Source: Gammaproteobacteria bacterium MOLA455
GTDB lineage: Bacteria; Pseudomonadota; Gammaproteobacteria; Pseudomonadales; Porticoccaceae
Assembly (NCBI GenBank): GCA_000511875.1
Contig: AZIN01000001.1
Coordinates: 999,332-1,063,331 of the forward strand
Length of the DNA: 64,000 bases
Direction of reading: 5' to 3'
Shown: one piece after another, positions 31,475 to 40,674 of the stretch
Layout: each line of letters starts with the position of its first letter
Position numbering within the stretch: position 1 is the stretch's first letter
Program-made: the position numbers and the translations under genes
Notes under the pieces: generated by a model
Database searches by the model: none
The model's input: the letters and a program-made list of their open reading frames with translations, nothing else
Told to the model about the DNA's origin: nothing

Positions 31475-31513
31475 ATCTAGGCTCTTTATCTAAGCTCTTT
31501 ATCTAAGCTTTAA
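31475..31513 (-). repeat. Three 13-bp tandem units across the mraY stop codon
   Basis: On the plus strand the units are ATCTAGGCTCTTT (31475-31487), ATCTAAGCTCTTT (31488-31500) and ATCTAAGCTTTAA (31501-31513). The mraY stop (31499-31501) falls at the junction of units 2 and 3. Each unit repeats the stop region of mraY in the short gap before murD. Confidence 0.9.
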
Positions 31514-32581
31514 GGTAGCCAGGCCAATCAGCACTAGGACCACGGTAATAATCCAAAAACGCACGATCACTCGGGGCTCTGGCCAACCCTTTAATTCGTA
31601 ATGGTGATGCAGTGGTGCCATACGGAAAATACGCTTGCCAGTGAGCTTGAATGAGGCCACCTGCAAAATCACCGACAGGGTTTCTATAACAAACACACCG
31701 CCCATAATGGCCAGCACAACTTCCTGGCGAATAATTACAGCAATCACGCCCAGAGCTGCGCCCAGTGCCAGGGAACCTACGTCCCCCATAAAGACCATGG
31801 CGGGATAGGTGTTAAACCACAGAAAACCGAGGCCAGCGCCGCAGAGTGCGCCGGTAAAAATCAGTAACTCGCCTGCGCCGCTGATATAGGGAATATGCAG
31901 ATAGCTGGCAAACTGATAGTTGCCTGTCAAATAGGCCATGATGCCGAGCGCGCCGGCCACCAATACTGTGGGTAATATCGCCAAACCATCGAGGCCATCG
32001 GTAAGGTTTACCGCATTGCTGGTGCCGACAATCACAAAGTAGGTGAAGAGGATATAAAAGGGTCCCAGATTTAATGCGACATTTTTAAAGAAGGGTACGA
32101 TCAAGTCTAACTCCGCTGCAGACTGGGCATGGGAGAACAAAAATACGGCTGCTGCCAGACCACAGAGGGATTGCCAAAAATATTTCCAGCGTGCTGGCAG
32201 GCCGCGAGGATTTTTGTGTACCACTTTGCGATAGTCATCGACCCAGCCGATCAGACCGAAGCTGAAAGTGACTGCCAGAACAACCCAGATATAGACATTT
32301 TCCAGATTGGCCCACAACAATGTGCTGATAAACATCGCCATTAGGATCAACGCGCCGCCCATGGTTGGGGTGCCCGCTTTGCTCAGATGACTCTGAGGGC
32401 CATCGTTGCGAATTGCCTGCCCCATTTGCAAGCTGTTGAGCAGAGCGATCATTCGTGGCCCCAGCACCCAACAGATTGTCAGCGCCGTGATCACCGAAAA
32501 AATACCGCGCAGGGTGAGATACTTCACCGCTGAGAACGGGCTGTAGAATTGACTCAAATATTCAGCTAGCCACACCAACAT
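31499..32581 (-). CDS. mraY: Phospho-N-acetylmuramoyl-pentapeptide transferase MraY
   Basis: This 360-residue integral membrane enzyme makes lipid I from UDP-MurNAc-pentapeptide and undecaprenyl phosphate. It has about ten membrane segments, [11 protein letters not shown] near 70, [21 protein letters not shown] near 113, the catalytic region [14 protein letters not shown] near 190 and the cytoplasmic [20 protein letters not shown] near the C-terminus. The ATG shares a base with the murF stop. Its stop codon lies in a 13-bp tandem repeat. Confidence 0.98.
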   Translation of the reverse strand: MLVWLAEYLSQFYSPFSAVKYLTLRGIFSVITALTICWVLGPRMIALLNSLQMGQAIRNDGPQSHLSKAGTPTMGGALILMAMFISTLLWANLENVYIWVVLAVTFSFGLIGWVDDYRKVVHKNPRGLPARWKYFWQSLCGLAAAVFLFSHAQSAAELDLIVPFFKNVALNLGPFYILFTYFVIVGTSNAVNLTDGLDGLAILPTVLVAGALGIMAYLTGNYQFASYLHIPYISGAGELLIFTGALCGAGLGFLWFNTYPAMVFMGDVGSLALGAALGVIAVIIRQEVVLAIMGGVFVIETLSVILQVASFKLTGKRIFRMAPLHHHYELKGWPEPRVIVRFWIITVVLVLIGLATLKLR

Positions 32582-33948
32582 TAGGATTTCCCCGTCACTA
32601 AGATATCAACTATTAAATCCATTTTTGAGCTGCGCGATCCCTTGACCAATAAACTCAGGTCGCTGCGCTCAACCTCTTTAAATAGTGGTACTTTTAAGTC
32701 TTCCAGATCAGCGAAGTGCTGACCGTTGAATACTGCGCTGGCACTGGCGCTCAAATTACCCAAGGTATAGAGCTGATCGATACCCGCACTCAGGGCATAG
32801 TCGCCAACTTCGCGGTGCAACTGCTCCGCATCTACACCCAACTCCGCCATATCGCCCAGCACCATCACGCGACGCCCAGGACGGCTGGCCAGTACATCAA
32901 TGGCTGCACGCACTGATTCCGGGCTGGCGTTATAGCTGTCATCAATAATCTGGCCGCCCTGAGCCAAGGCTTTGATCTCTAAGCGCCGGGCTGGAGAGCG
33001 AGTTGCCTCCAAGCCTGTGACAATTTGCTCGATGCTGGCACCGGCAGCCATTGCACAGGCGGCGGCGGCCAGAGCATTGCTCACCGAGTGACGACCGGGA
33101 ATAGCCAGACTAACCACCTGACTCTCTAGAGATGTGTCAGTAAATAGATGCAGGGTAAAGCGACAGCAGCCACCCTCCATCATTTCAATATCACTGGCGC
33201 TTACATCAGCGCAATCGTCGTCCAGCGAAAAAGTAATGCAGGCGCGCTCGCCAATCAGCGCCATCCACTCGGCTTGCCACTGTTGATCGAGATTTAAAAT
33301 AGCGGTGCCAGCAGCATCTAGACTGCTGTAGATCTCACCTTTGGCTGCGGCAATTCCCGCAACGCTACCAAAGCCCTCGAGGTGAGCACTCTGCACATTG
33401 TTGATCAGGCTAATGTGGGGCTGGGCAATAGAGCACAGATAGCTGATCTCGCTAGCGGCGCTGGCGCCCATTTCAACAACCGCAAAGTCGCTGTCCTGCT
33501 GCATATCAAGCAGGGTTAACGGCACACCAATATGGTTATTGAAGTTACCCTTGGTGGCATGAACAGTACCGAGACCACCGAGAATTGAGCTAATCAAGTC
33601 TTTTACAGAGGTCTTGCCAGTGCTGCCGGTGACCGCAATAACAGTGCCACTAAAGGCTTCTCGCTGAAGCTGTGCCAGCTGGCCGAGAGCCACTGTGGTG
33701 TCTTCAACGACCCACTGGGGAAGGGGCAGATCTCTGTCCGCAGCAGAGACCACTAGGCCACTGGCCCGATCTGATACATCGGCAAGAAATTTATGGCCAT
33801 CTTGGCGCTCGCCAATCAGTGCGACAAATAGATCGCCCTCGGCTATGCTGCGGCTGTCGATAGAGACGCCATCAAATTCACAATCTGGATTGAGTAGAGT
33901 TCCACCAAAGCGGATCGCGGCATCAGTGAGGCGCAGAGAGTTAATCAT
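32581..33948 (-). CDS. murF: UDP-N-acetylmuramoyl-tripeptide--D-alanyl-D-alanine ligase MurF
   Basis: This 455-residue Mur ligase adds D-Ala-D-Ala, made by the Ddl enzyme encoded downstream. It has the N-terminal [21 protein letters not shown], the ATP loop [14 protein letters not shown] near 105, the [15 protein letters not shown] region near 280 and [19 protein letters not shown] near 320. Four bp overlap with murE and 1 bp with mraY indicate coupled translation. Confidence 0.97.
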   Translation of the reverse strand: MINSLRLTDAAIRFGGTLLNPDCEFDGVSIDSRSIAEGDLFVALIGERQDGHKFLADVSDRASGLVVSAADRDLPLPQWVVEDTTVALGQLAQLQREAFSGTVIAVTGSTGKTSVKDLISSILGGLGTVHATKGNFNNHIGVPLTLLDMQQDSDFAVVEMGASAASEISYLCSIAQPHISLINNVQSAHLEGFGSVAGIAAAKGEIYSSLDAAGTAILNLDQQWQAEWMALIGERACITFSLDDDCADVSASDIEMMEGGCCRFTLHLFTDTSLESQVVSLAIPGRHSVSNALAAAACAMAAGASIEQIVTGLEATRSPARRLEIKALAQGGQIIDDSYNASPESVRAAIDVLASRPGRRVMVLGDMAELGVDAEQLHREVGDYALSAGIDQLYTLGNLSASASAVFNGQHFADLEDLKVPLFKEVERSDLSLLVKGSRSSKMDLIVDILVTGKS

Positions 33949-35483
33949 TTATTCTCAGCCTCCGCTTTCTGACGCAGCGCTAAACCTGCCTCTGCCACAT
34001 CGCTAAACGGCAATCTGTTGGCACCGACTATCTGGTAGGCCTCGTGGCCCTTGCCGGCGACCAAAACAATGTCGTCGACTGCAGCTGCATTAATTGCAGC
34101 ACGGATGGCGTCCCTGCGATCCGTTACCGCAAGTACTTTGCGGGTGATGCCCAGAAGAACCTGTTGAATAATTTGTTCCGGTGACTCGCTGCGTGGGTTG
34201 TCGCTAGTGACTACAACAGAATCGGCGAGCTGGTCGGCAACGCGACCCATTTCGGCGCGCTTGCCCTTATCCCGATCACCACCGCAGCCAAATACTACCC
34301 AGAGCTTGCCACTGCACTGCAGACGCAGAGCGCGCAAGGCTTTATCTAAGGCATCGGGCGTGTGCGCGTAATCCACTACGACTAATGGGCGAGCGCTGGG
34401 ATCAACAACTTCCATGCGCCCGGGCACAGCTTTCAACTTGGCCGCAGCTCGAAGAATGTCATCTAAGCTGAAGCCCTGAATACCAGCTGCACCGATCACG
34501 GCAAGTAAATTGGCGAGATTGAATTTGCCCAGCAACGGCGAGCTGAGTCTGCCTCGACCCCAGGGCGTTACTAGCTCGGCAGTAATCGCTGAAGCACCCA
34601 GCTCTATGCGATCGCAGTGAATATCGGCAGTGTGATTTTCAAAGCTGTAGGTGATGCCATTCACTGCGGGATCAAGATTGGCCAAAATCAGACGACCTAC
34701 GTTGTCATCGAGATTGATCACCGCATGCTTGAGTCCGGACATGCCGAACAGTCGGGACTTGGCCGCGGCATAGCTGTTTAGGTCACCGTGGTAGTCGAGA
34801 TGATCGCGGGAAAGGTTGGTAAAAATCGCAGTATCAATTTGAAGCCCGGCGATGCGTCGCTGCGCCAGACCGTGCGACGATGCTTCAATTACTACTCGGC
34901 GAGAGCCGTCATCGCGCAATTCGGCGAGAATACGCTGCATAGCCACTGCATCTGGCGTGGTTAAAATATCGCTGGCGGCAACCTCAGAGCAAGGCAGTAA
35001 TTTGGCTATTTGATTTGCAGCAGTATTAGCAACGGTCCCATAACCAACAGTTCCAACGCAACCGGCAGGCTCGCCAAGCAATTCAAAGAGATTGGCCAGC
35101 AACTGGGCGCAGGTGGTTTTGCCGTTGGTGCCAGTAACCGCTGTAACCGTCATCTGTCGAGATGGGTGAGCGTAGAACGCACCGGCTATATCCGAGACAA
35201 ATTCACTTAACTGAGGTACTGCAATAACCGGTACTGGCAGCTGTCCATAGGCGTCAGCTTTTTCACCAGCGTCGATCAATATAGCGACAGCGCCCTGCTC
35301 GAGGGCCTGAGTAATATATTGAGCACCGCTGGTCTGAGAACCTTTCAAGGCAATAAACACATCGCCGACGCTGACGTCGCGACTATCCAAGCTCAGGCCG
35401 GTAATTGTCGTCGCAGGGCAGCTGCTGACGTCGACAAACTCGGCGAGCAGTGCTGATAAAGTTGTCCGCGGCGAAGCCATCAT
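33945..35483 (-). CDS. murE: UDP-MurNAc-L-Ala-D-Glu:meso-diaminopimelate ligase MurE
   Basis: This 512-residue Mur ligase adds the third stem residue. Motifs are LDSRDVSVGDVFIALKGSQ near 30, VTGTNGKTTCAQLLANLFE near 115, and the substrate-specificity motif TSDNPRSESP near 430. The DNPR signature is known to mark meso-diaminopimelate specificity, so the cell wall should be of the standard Gram-negative type. It overlaps ftsI by 4 bp. Confidence 0.97.
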   Translation of the reverse strand: MMASPRTTLSALLAEFVDVSSCPATTITGLSLDSRDVSVGDVFIALKGSQTSGAQYITQALEQGAVAILIDAGEKADAYGQLPVPVIAVPQLSEFVSDIAGAFYAHPSRQMTVTAVTGTNGKTTCAQLLANLFELLGEPAGCVGTVGYGTVANTAANQIAKLLPCSEVAASDILTTPDAVAMQRILAELRDDGSRRVVIEASSHGLAQRRIAGLQIDTAIFTNLSRDHLDYHGDLNSYAAAKSRLFGMSGLKHAVINLDDNVGRLILANLDPAVNGITYSFENHTADIHCDRIELGASAITAELVTPWGRGRLSSPLLGKFNLANLLAVIGAAGIQGFSLDDILRAAAKLKAVPGRMEVVDPSARPLVVVDYAHTPDALDKALRALRLQCSGKLWVVFGCGGDRDKGKRAEMGRVADQLADSVVVTSDNPRSESPEQIIQQVLLGITRKVLAVTDRRDAIRAAINAAAVDDIVLVAGKGHEAYQIVGANRLPFSDVAEAGLALRQKAEAENK

Positions 35484-37234
35484 AAGCCTCCCCGCTTCGC
35501 CAGCGTGGCGGGCAGGCTGACAATATTGCGCTCGGCACTTATGGCATCTGGCGTTACTTGCAATAGACGCAAAGCACTGCCGGTAACTTCAGAAAATACC
35601 GGTGCAGCCACTAGGCCGCCAAAATAATCGCCGTCGCGGGGCTCATCGATAACCACGATGGTGACCAAGCGCGGATTATCAACTGGCGCTAGTCCAGCGA
35701 AAGCAGACATATAGCGATGCTGGTCATAGCCGCCGCTGGGCTTGATCTTGTGCAGCGTGCCGGTTTTTCCGCCAACTGAATAGCCATCGATCATGGCGCG
35801 TCTGCCGGTGCCCTGATCGCTAGCCGCGGTCTTGAGCATTGAGCGAACGGTTGCGCTCAACTGGGCATCCATTACGCGGACATTTTCGGGAGCGCTGTCA
35901 GTAGCCAGCATGGTGATTTCATGGCGCAGGCCATTGTTGGCGAGAATTGAATAGGCTCTAGCCAACTGCAATGAAGACACACTCAAGCCATAACCAAAGG
36001 CAAAGGTCGCCTGAGTCACCGGATCCCATTTGCGGTAGCCGGGTAAATTGCCGGCAGTTTCTCCAGGGAAGCCACTGCCAATGCCCTCGCCGAAACCAAC
36101 ACGCTCAAACAGCTCGCGGGTGGTATCTGGATTGAGCGCCAAAGCCAGCTTGGTGGTACCCACTTGGCTCGATTTTTTGAGAATACCGGTCAAGTTCAGA
36201 GAGCCGTAATCACGCGTATCAACGAAGGTTTTGTAATTGACTTTTAGATAGCCAGGACTGGTATTGATGACAGTCTCAGGGTTAAATTTACCGCTCTCAA
36301 GAGCGGCTAAAATCGTAAAGGGCTTCACCGTTGAACCGGGCTCCATCATATCGGTGACAGAGCGATTGCGAATCGAATCAGGACTCAAGTTAGAACGATC
36401 ATTGGGGTTAAATGATGGCTGATTAGCCATGGCCAGAACTTCACCACTGTGCACATCGAGGACAATTACCGAACCGGACTTAGCCTGATGCTTTTGCACT
36501 GAAGCTTTTAAGGCGCGGTAAGCGGCGTACTGCACGCGGAGATCAATACTTAGACGCAGGGTGCTACCGTGATTGGCTGGCTTGACCAGGGAGATATCTT
36601 TAATCACTCGGCCGGCCAGATCTTTAACCACTTTTTTAGCGCCGGGCTCGCCTGCCAAAATTGCGTTATAGGCCAGCTCCATGCCCTCTTGACCGGCATC
36701 GTTGATATCGGTAAAACCGACTAACTGAGCGGTGACTTCACCAGCGGGGTAAAAGCGCTTATATTCTTGACGGCCAAATACGCCTGGTATCTGTAGGTCG
36801 AGGATACGATCAGCTTCGACACTGGGAAGCTGGCGCGCAAGATACATAAAGGATTTGTTGCGGTAGCGCTTGAGGCGGCTTTGCAGCTGCGTCAGAGAAA
36901 TATTCAGAGCTTTTGCCAGCTTCGCCAAATCATCGGCCTGAGCCTGCTCATTGACGCGCTTGGGATTGGCGATCAGCGTGGTAACCGGCGTGCTTACCGC
37001 CAGTGGCTGACCATTTCGGTCGGTGATTAAACCGCGGTGACCGGGAATAGTTTCAGTGCGGATAGCTCGGGCGTCGCCCTGGGTCTGGAGAAACTCGGAA
37101 CCATGCTCTTCGCTGGGCATAATTTGCAGTTGGGCAATCTTGACTGCAACCACCAGGGGCAGTGAACCCAGGACCAGCATTACAGAGTAGTAACGCCCGC
37201 GCGATAGGGTATTTTTTATCGACTTTTTAGCCAC
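35480..37234 (-). CDS. ftsI: Septal transpeptidase FtsI (penicillin-binding protein 3)
   Basis: This 584-residue class B PBP cross-links septal peptidoglycan. It has an N-terminal anchor (about residues 14-33), a pedestal domain with TIPGHRGLITDRNGQPLAVS near 65, and the transpeptidase domain. The active-site Ser is in EPGSTVKPFTIL near 300 and the third motif is GGKTGTLHK near 480. The second motif reads KSSQVGT near 350, with Gln where most relatives have Asn (SxN). It begins at a GTG (37234) 2 bp after ftsL. Confidence 0.96.
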   Translation of the reverse strand: MAKKSIKNTLSRGRYYSVMLVLGSLPLVVAVKIAQLQIMPSEEHGSEFLQTQGDARAIRTETIPGHRGLITDRNGQPLAVSTPVTTLIANPKRVNEQAQADDLAKLAKALNISLTQLQSRLKRYRNKSFMYLARQLPSVEADRILDLQIPGVFGRQEYKRFYPAGEVTAQLVGFTDINDAGQEGMELAYNAILAGEPGAKKVVKDLAGRVIKDISLVKPANHGSTLRLSIDLRVQYAAYRALKASVQKHQAKSGSVIVLDVHSGEVLAMANQPSFNPNDRSNLSPDSIRNRSVTDMMEPGSTVKPFTILAALESGKFNPETVINTSPGYLKVNYKTFVDTRDYGSLNLTGILKKSSQVGTTKLALALNPDTTRELFERVGFGEGIGSGFPGETAGNLPGYRKWDPVTQATFAFGYGLSVSSLQLARAYSILANNGLRHEITMLATDSAPENVRVMDAQLSATVRSMLKTAASDQGTGRRAMIDGYSVGGKTGTLHKIKPSGGYDQHRYMSAFAGLAPVDNPRLVTIVVIDEPRDGDYFGGLVAAPVFSEVTGSALRLLQVTPDAISAERNIVSLPATLAKRGGL

Positions 37235-37236
37235 TT

Positions 37237-37518
37237 TTATCGCTTCACCATTATAATTTCCTGGGGCTGCGGACTGTGCATATCCAGACCTTCCTTAGCC
37301 ATTGTCTCGATCCGCTGCAGCGATCCCCAGGCACTTTGCTCCAGTAAATATTTACCGTAAGCCACCTGCAGTTGATTTTTCTCTCGTTCGAGAGCTGTCA
37401 ACTGGTCATACTTTTGTCGGCACACATGGCTGGCATAAGCAACCGCCAGCGCACTGGCCAACACAACAATCCAAAGCAGCGCTATCTGCGCTGAGTTACG
37501 ACCTGTTACAGCACTCAT
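37237..37518 (-). CDS. ftsL: Cell division protein FtsL
   Basis: This 93-residue bitopic protein has a membrane segment (about 10-28) and a periplasmic coiled coil (about 32-60) with ERE and Leu heptads. FtsL, with FtsB and FtsQ, activates the FtsWI synthase. Assignment rests on size, topology and its invariant place between rsmH and ftsI; FtsL sequences are poorly conserved. It overlaps rsmH by 4 bp. Confidence 0.93.
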   Translation of the reverse strand: MSAVTGRNSAQIALLWIVVLASALAVAYASHVCRQKYDQLTALEREKNQLQVAYGKYLLEQSAWGSLQRIETMAKEGLDMHSPQPQEIIMVKR

Positions 37519-38444
37519 GCAACACGCACGGCAACACGCATTACCGCGCTGCGCGAGCGAACATTACCGCCAACTTCGACTGCTTCAGGCTTAACTGCTT
37601 TGCCTATTTTTTTTAATCGAACACCACGCTCTACATCTCGAACCGGTAGGTTTTTCGGCAGCTTGATGCCACGCTCTTGATCGCGAATAAAACGCTTAAC
37701 CTTGCGGTCTTCAAGAGAATGGAAGCTAATAACCACTAGCCGGCCATCGATCTTTAATAAATCTATTACCTGTTCCAACAGCGCCACCAAATCATCCAGT
37801 TCGCGATTGATAAAAATTCTAATTGCCTGAAACGCCTTGGTTGCCGGATGCCTGCCGCGCTCCCAAGCCGGGTGTGCATCAGCTAATATTTTCGCCAACT
37901 GCACTGTTCTGGTGATCGGTGTCAGCTCCCGCTCACGCACTACGGCAGTCGCCATGCGCTTGGCGAAACGCTCTTCTCCAAACTCTTTAATCACCTGAGC
38001 AATGTCTGCTTCAGCTGCAGTGGCAATCCATTCCGCTGCCGATAACCCAGAGCTGGTATCCATGCGCATATCCAACGGCCCATCACGCATAAAACTAAAT
38101 CCGCGCTCCGCCTGATCCAGCTGTGGTGAAGAGACACCCAAGTCGAGCAATACACCTGTCACATCGCGCCCTTCAAGCCAGTTGCCCATATCGGCAAAAG
38201 AACCGTGAACAATGGTCAATCGGCTGTCGTCAGCAAAGCGTTCTCGACCCGCGGCTATAGCCTGAGGGTCTTTATCTATGGCTAATACTCTGCCGTGCTC
38301 AGACAGCCTCGAAAGTAACTCTGCAGTGTGTCCGCCGCGGCCAAAGGTGCCGTCGATGTAAAAGCCATCTGGATCTGTAACCACCGCATCAATCGCCTCG
38401 TGCAAAAGCACACTGGTGTGCTCCGGCTTTTCAATATCATTCAC
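37515..38444 (-). CDS. rsmH: 16S rRNA (cytosine1402-N4)-methyltransferase RsmH
   Basis: This 309-residue AdoMet methyltransferase modifies C1402 in the ribosomal P site. It has EHTSVLLHEAIDAVV at the start, the AdoMet loop DGTFGRGGHTAELL near 35, LLDLGVSSPQLDQAERGFSF near 100 and a C-terminal VISFHSLEDRKVKRFI. The GTG at 38444 is preceded by AGAGG at 5 nt and lies 8 bp after the mraZ stop. An in-frame TTG at 38459 would overlap mraZ and is less likely. Confidence 0.95.
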   Translation of the reverse strand: MNDIEKPEHTSVLLHEAIDAVVTDPDGFYIDGTFGRGGHTAELLSRLSEHGRVLAIDKDPQAIAAGRERFADDSRLTIVHGSFADMGNWLEGRDVTGVLLDLGVSSPQLDQAERGFSFMRDGPLDMRMDTSSGLSAAEWIATAAEADIAQVIKEFGEERFAKRMATAVVRERELTPITRTVQLAKILADAHPAWERGRHPATKAFQAIRIFINRELDDLVALLEQVIDLLKIDGRLVVISFHSLEDRKVKRFIRDQERGIKLPKNLPVRDVERGVRLKKIGKAVKPEAVEVGGNVRSRSAVMRVAVRVA

Positions 38445-38452
38445 GAGAACCT

Positions 38453-38920
38453 CTACCAAGACAGATTCTTCAATGCATCCGACATATTGTCTCGGTCGAG
38501 AAGCATGTTGCGGTACGTTGCCTGTGATTTCTCACGCTCAGTGTTCCAGTTCTCTTCGGACCAGATTTCGAGACGCTGACTGCGACCTACCAAGACCAAT
38601 TTTTTCTCCAACTGTGCATAGCCGCGCAACTCCGGCGGAATTAGAATGCGACCACTGCCATCGACCTGAAGATCTTTAGCTTGGCCGACAACAAAGCGAC
38701 TCAACATCTCGGCAAGCTCATCGAGAGCAGGCAAGGCGGCAACTTTTTCTTCGAATTTTTTCCATTCAGGCAGCGGTGACAACATAAGGCAGGTAGACTT
38801 CATATCGATGGTGATAACCAGATCACCAGCGCAGAGTTCGTCGAGCAGGGGACGGTAGCGGGTCGGAATTGCCATCCGGCCTTTTGTGTCCATATTGATT
38901 GGATCGCTACCCTTAAACAC
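38453..38920 (-). CDS. mraZ: Transcriptional regulator MraZ
   Basis: This 155-residue protein consists of two SpoVT/AbrB-like halves, each with the DxKGRxxxP motif: MDTKGRMAIPTRYR near 10 and VDGSGRILIPPELRGY near 88. MraZ is known to repress the dcw cluster by binding repeats at its own promoter. It is the first gene of the cluster. The start is a GTG at 38920 with AAGGGG upstream. Candidate binding repeats lie at 38994-39010. Confidence 0.96.
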   Translation of the reverse strand: MFKGSDPINMDTKGRMAIPTRYRPLLDELCAGDLVITIDMKSTCLMLSPLPEWKKFEEKVAALPALDELAEMLSRFVVGQAKDLQVDGSGRILIPPELRGYAQLEKKLVLVGRSQRLEIWSEENWNTEREKSQATYRNMLLDRDNMSDALKNLSW

Positions 38921-38993
38921 TTACTACCCCTTTTAAACCCTTTTAGCGAACTGGCCCGTTATCTATTTTTGTTGCTATAGGGACCTATATTCG

Positions 38994-39010
38994 CCACTTT
39001 TTGCCACTTT
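38994..39010 (-). promoter_or_regulatory. MraZ box-like direct repeats upstream of mraZ
   Basis: On the minus strand AAAGTGG occurs at 39004-39010 and again at 38994-39000, exactly 10 bp apart, with a degenerate third copy (CATATGG, 39014-39020) in phase. In Mycoplasma, MraZ is reported to bind tandem AAAGTG(T/G)NNN boxes of the same 10-bp period. The site lies 74-90 bp upstream of the mraZ GTG, which fits autoregulation of the dcw cluster. Confidence 0.6.
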
Positions 39011-39164
39011 TACCCATATGTGTACACTATTCACAGCTAGGGTTAAAGTCAAGGCTCAGCGAGGCATAAAAAAGTGAATAAAATCAGTAAGTTCCGGCAA
39101 TATCATCAGTTTGTGCCGGGCAGCCAAAAAGACCTAAAATATTTAACAATATAAAACATATGGC

Positions 39165-39197
39165 TAAAGCTAGAAGTTAATGTAACTTCTAGCTTTA
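39165..39197. repeat. Perfect 15-bp inverted repeat with 3-nt loop
   Basis: TAAAGCTAGAAGTTA (39165-39179), loop ATG, then TAACTTCTAGCTTTA (39183-39197) pair along 15 bp without mismatch. It lies between rnpB and mraZ, about 90 bp after the 3' end of rnpB. It could terminate read-through from rnpB, but no clear T-run follows on either strand. The rest of the 364-bp gap between mraZ and rnpB holds no gene. Confidence 0.8.
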
Positions 39198-39284
39198 CGT
39201 GGTTTTAAGAATAATTTTCACTATTTTTAGGATCTTTTAGATCTAAATGGAATAGGCAATCCGAGTGGATTGACTACAAAAATT

Positions 39285-39667
<383 letters not shown>

Positions 39668-39673
39668 GGCGCG

Positions 39674-39682
39674 ATCATAGCA
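39674..39682 (-). promoter_or_regulatory. Extended -10 promoter of rnpB
   Basis: The minus strand reads TGCTATGAT, an extended -10 element (TGnTATAAT type), ending 7 nt before the inferred rnpB 5' end. No good -35 box is visible at 17 bp, consistent with an extended -10 promoter. Confidence 0.55.
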
Positions 39683-39767
39683 CAGCTATTGTGCTGTTAT
39701 AGGCGTTTATTGGTTGGTATCTCCAGCGCAATAGAACTTTATAATCTTGAGCGTAACAAAGAGATCT

Positions 39768-40350
39768 ACCATCAGCCCGCTCAATCTCCCAGTGAAGTCA
39801 TGGGGACCCTTTGCGATCAATCAGGGCCCGCTTATAAGTTTGTTCTTTTCAGATTGAGAGAGCGCTTTGCTTGAGCGATAGCGAGTTGCGCGAACGCTGA
39901 AAATAACAAACTTATGGGACCGATCGCAAAGAGTCTTTATGGCTTTGCCTGCGCTCAACCAACAGCCCCCTCAATCTCCCAGTGGAGTCATGGGGACCCT
40001 TTGCGGTCAATCAGGGCCCGCTTATAAGCTTGTTCTTTTCAGATTGAGAGAGCGCTCTGCTTGAGCGATAGCGAGTTGCGCGAACGCTGAAAATAACAAA
40101 CTTATGGGACCGATCGCAAAGAGTCTGTATGGCTTTGCCTGCGCTCAACCAACAGCCCCCTCAATCTCCCAGTGGAGTCATGGGGACCCTTTGCGGTCAA
40201 TCAGGGCCCGCTTATAAGCTTGTTCTTTTCAGATTGAGAGAGCGCTCTGCTTGAGCGATAGCGAGTTGCGCGAACGCTGAAAATAACAAACTTATGGGAC
40301 CGATCGCAAAGAGTCTGTATGGCTTTGCCTGCTCTCAACCAACAGCCCCC
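39768..40350. repeat. Three tandem 190-bp units, each a long imperfect palindrome
   Basis: Units occupy 39781-39970, 39971-40160 and 40161-40350. Units 2 and 3 differ at one base; unit 1 differs from unit 2 at five. Thirteen bases before unit 1 (39768-39780) resemble the unit end, so the array is about 3.1 copies. Within unit 1, 39805-39818 pairs with 39922-39935 (13 of 14) and 39834-39852 pairs with 39897-39915 (18 of 19), giving a long hairpin around a GC-rich core. The period is not divisible by three and no frame persists, so it is not coding. No transposase is present. It could be a miniature element, a structured RNA array or a recombination product. Confidence 0.95.
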
Positions 40351-40356
40351 TTGGAA

Positions 40357-40620
40357 TCATTCTTTTAACAGTGCATGCCCCTCTGGCAACTGCCGCGACA
40401 ACCACAGCGCCAGCTTGTGACGCATATTCGGATCACTGATATTCTCTTTCGCCAATGGCTGAATTAACTTGTCTTCCACCAATACCTTGTAGATGAACTC
40501 AACCTTGAGCTTCACCGAGTCAGTCTCTTCTATCTCGCCATAGGCACGCTTTTTGGCATAAACGGCACCGACCTGAAGTGCCTTCTTAAACAACTCTGCT
40601 TCATTGGGTAGCTTTGACAT
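40357..40620 (-). CDS. DUF5062 family small protein
   Basis: This 87-residue acidic/basic helical protein has no membrane segment or Cys. The C-terminal block IQPLAKENISDPNMRHKLALWLSRQLPEGHALL fits the DUF5062 family of gammaproteobacteria, recalled from memory and not searched. Function is unknown. Its stop codon lies 7 bp from the last of the 190-bp repeats. It is 55 bp downstream of purL's end on the same strand side, but transcribed away from rnpB's upstream region; an own promoter in 40621-40674 or read-through from purL is possible. Confidence 0.75.
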   Translation of the reverse strand: MSKLPNEAELFKKALQVGAVYAKKRAYGEIEETDSVKLKVEFIYKVLVEDKLIQPLAKENISDPNMRHKLALWLSRQLPEGHALLKE

Positions 40621-40674
40621 GGCACAGCCTCCTGGCTATCTAATTGGGCCTAATAATGTAGTTTGCGCGCATCT

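Noticed and set aside
39689-39874. Short frame running into the first 190-bp unit
   Set aside because: The repeat period is not a multiple of three, the frame does not persist in copies 2 and 3, and no ribosome site is seen.
39768-40350. CRISPR array or insertion sequence
   Set aside because: The units are contiguous 190-bp copies without unique spacers, and no cas gene or transposase frame is present.
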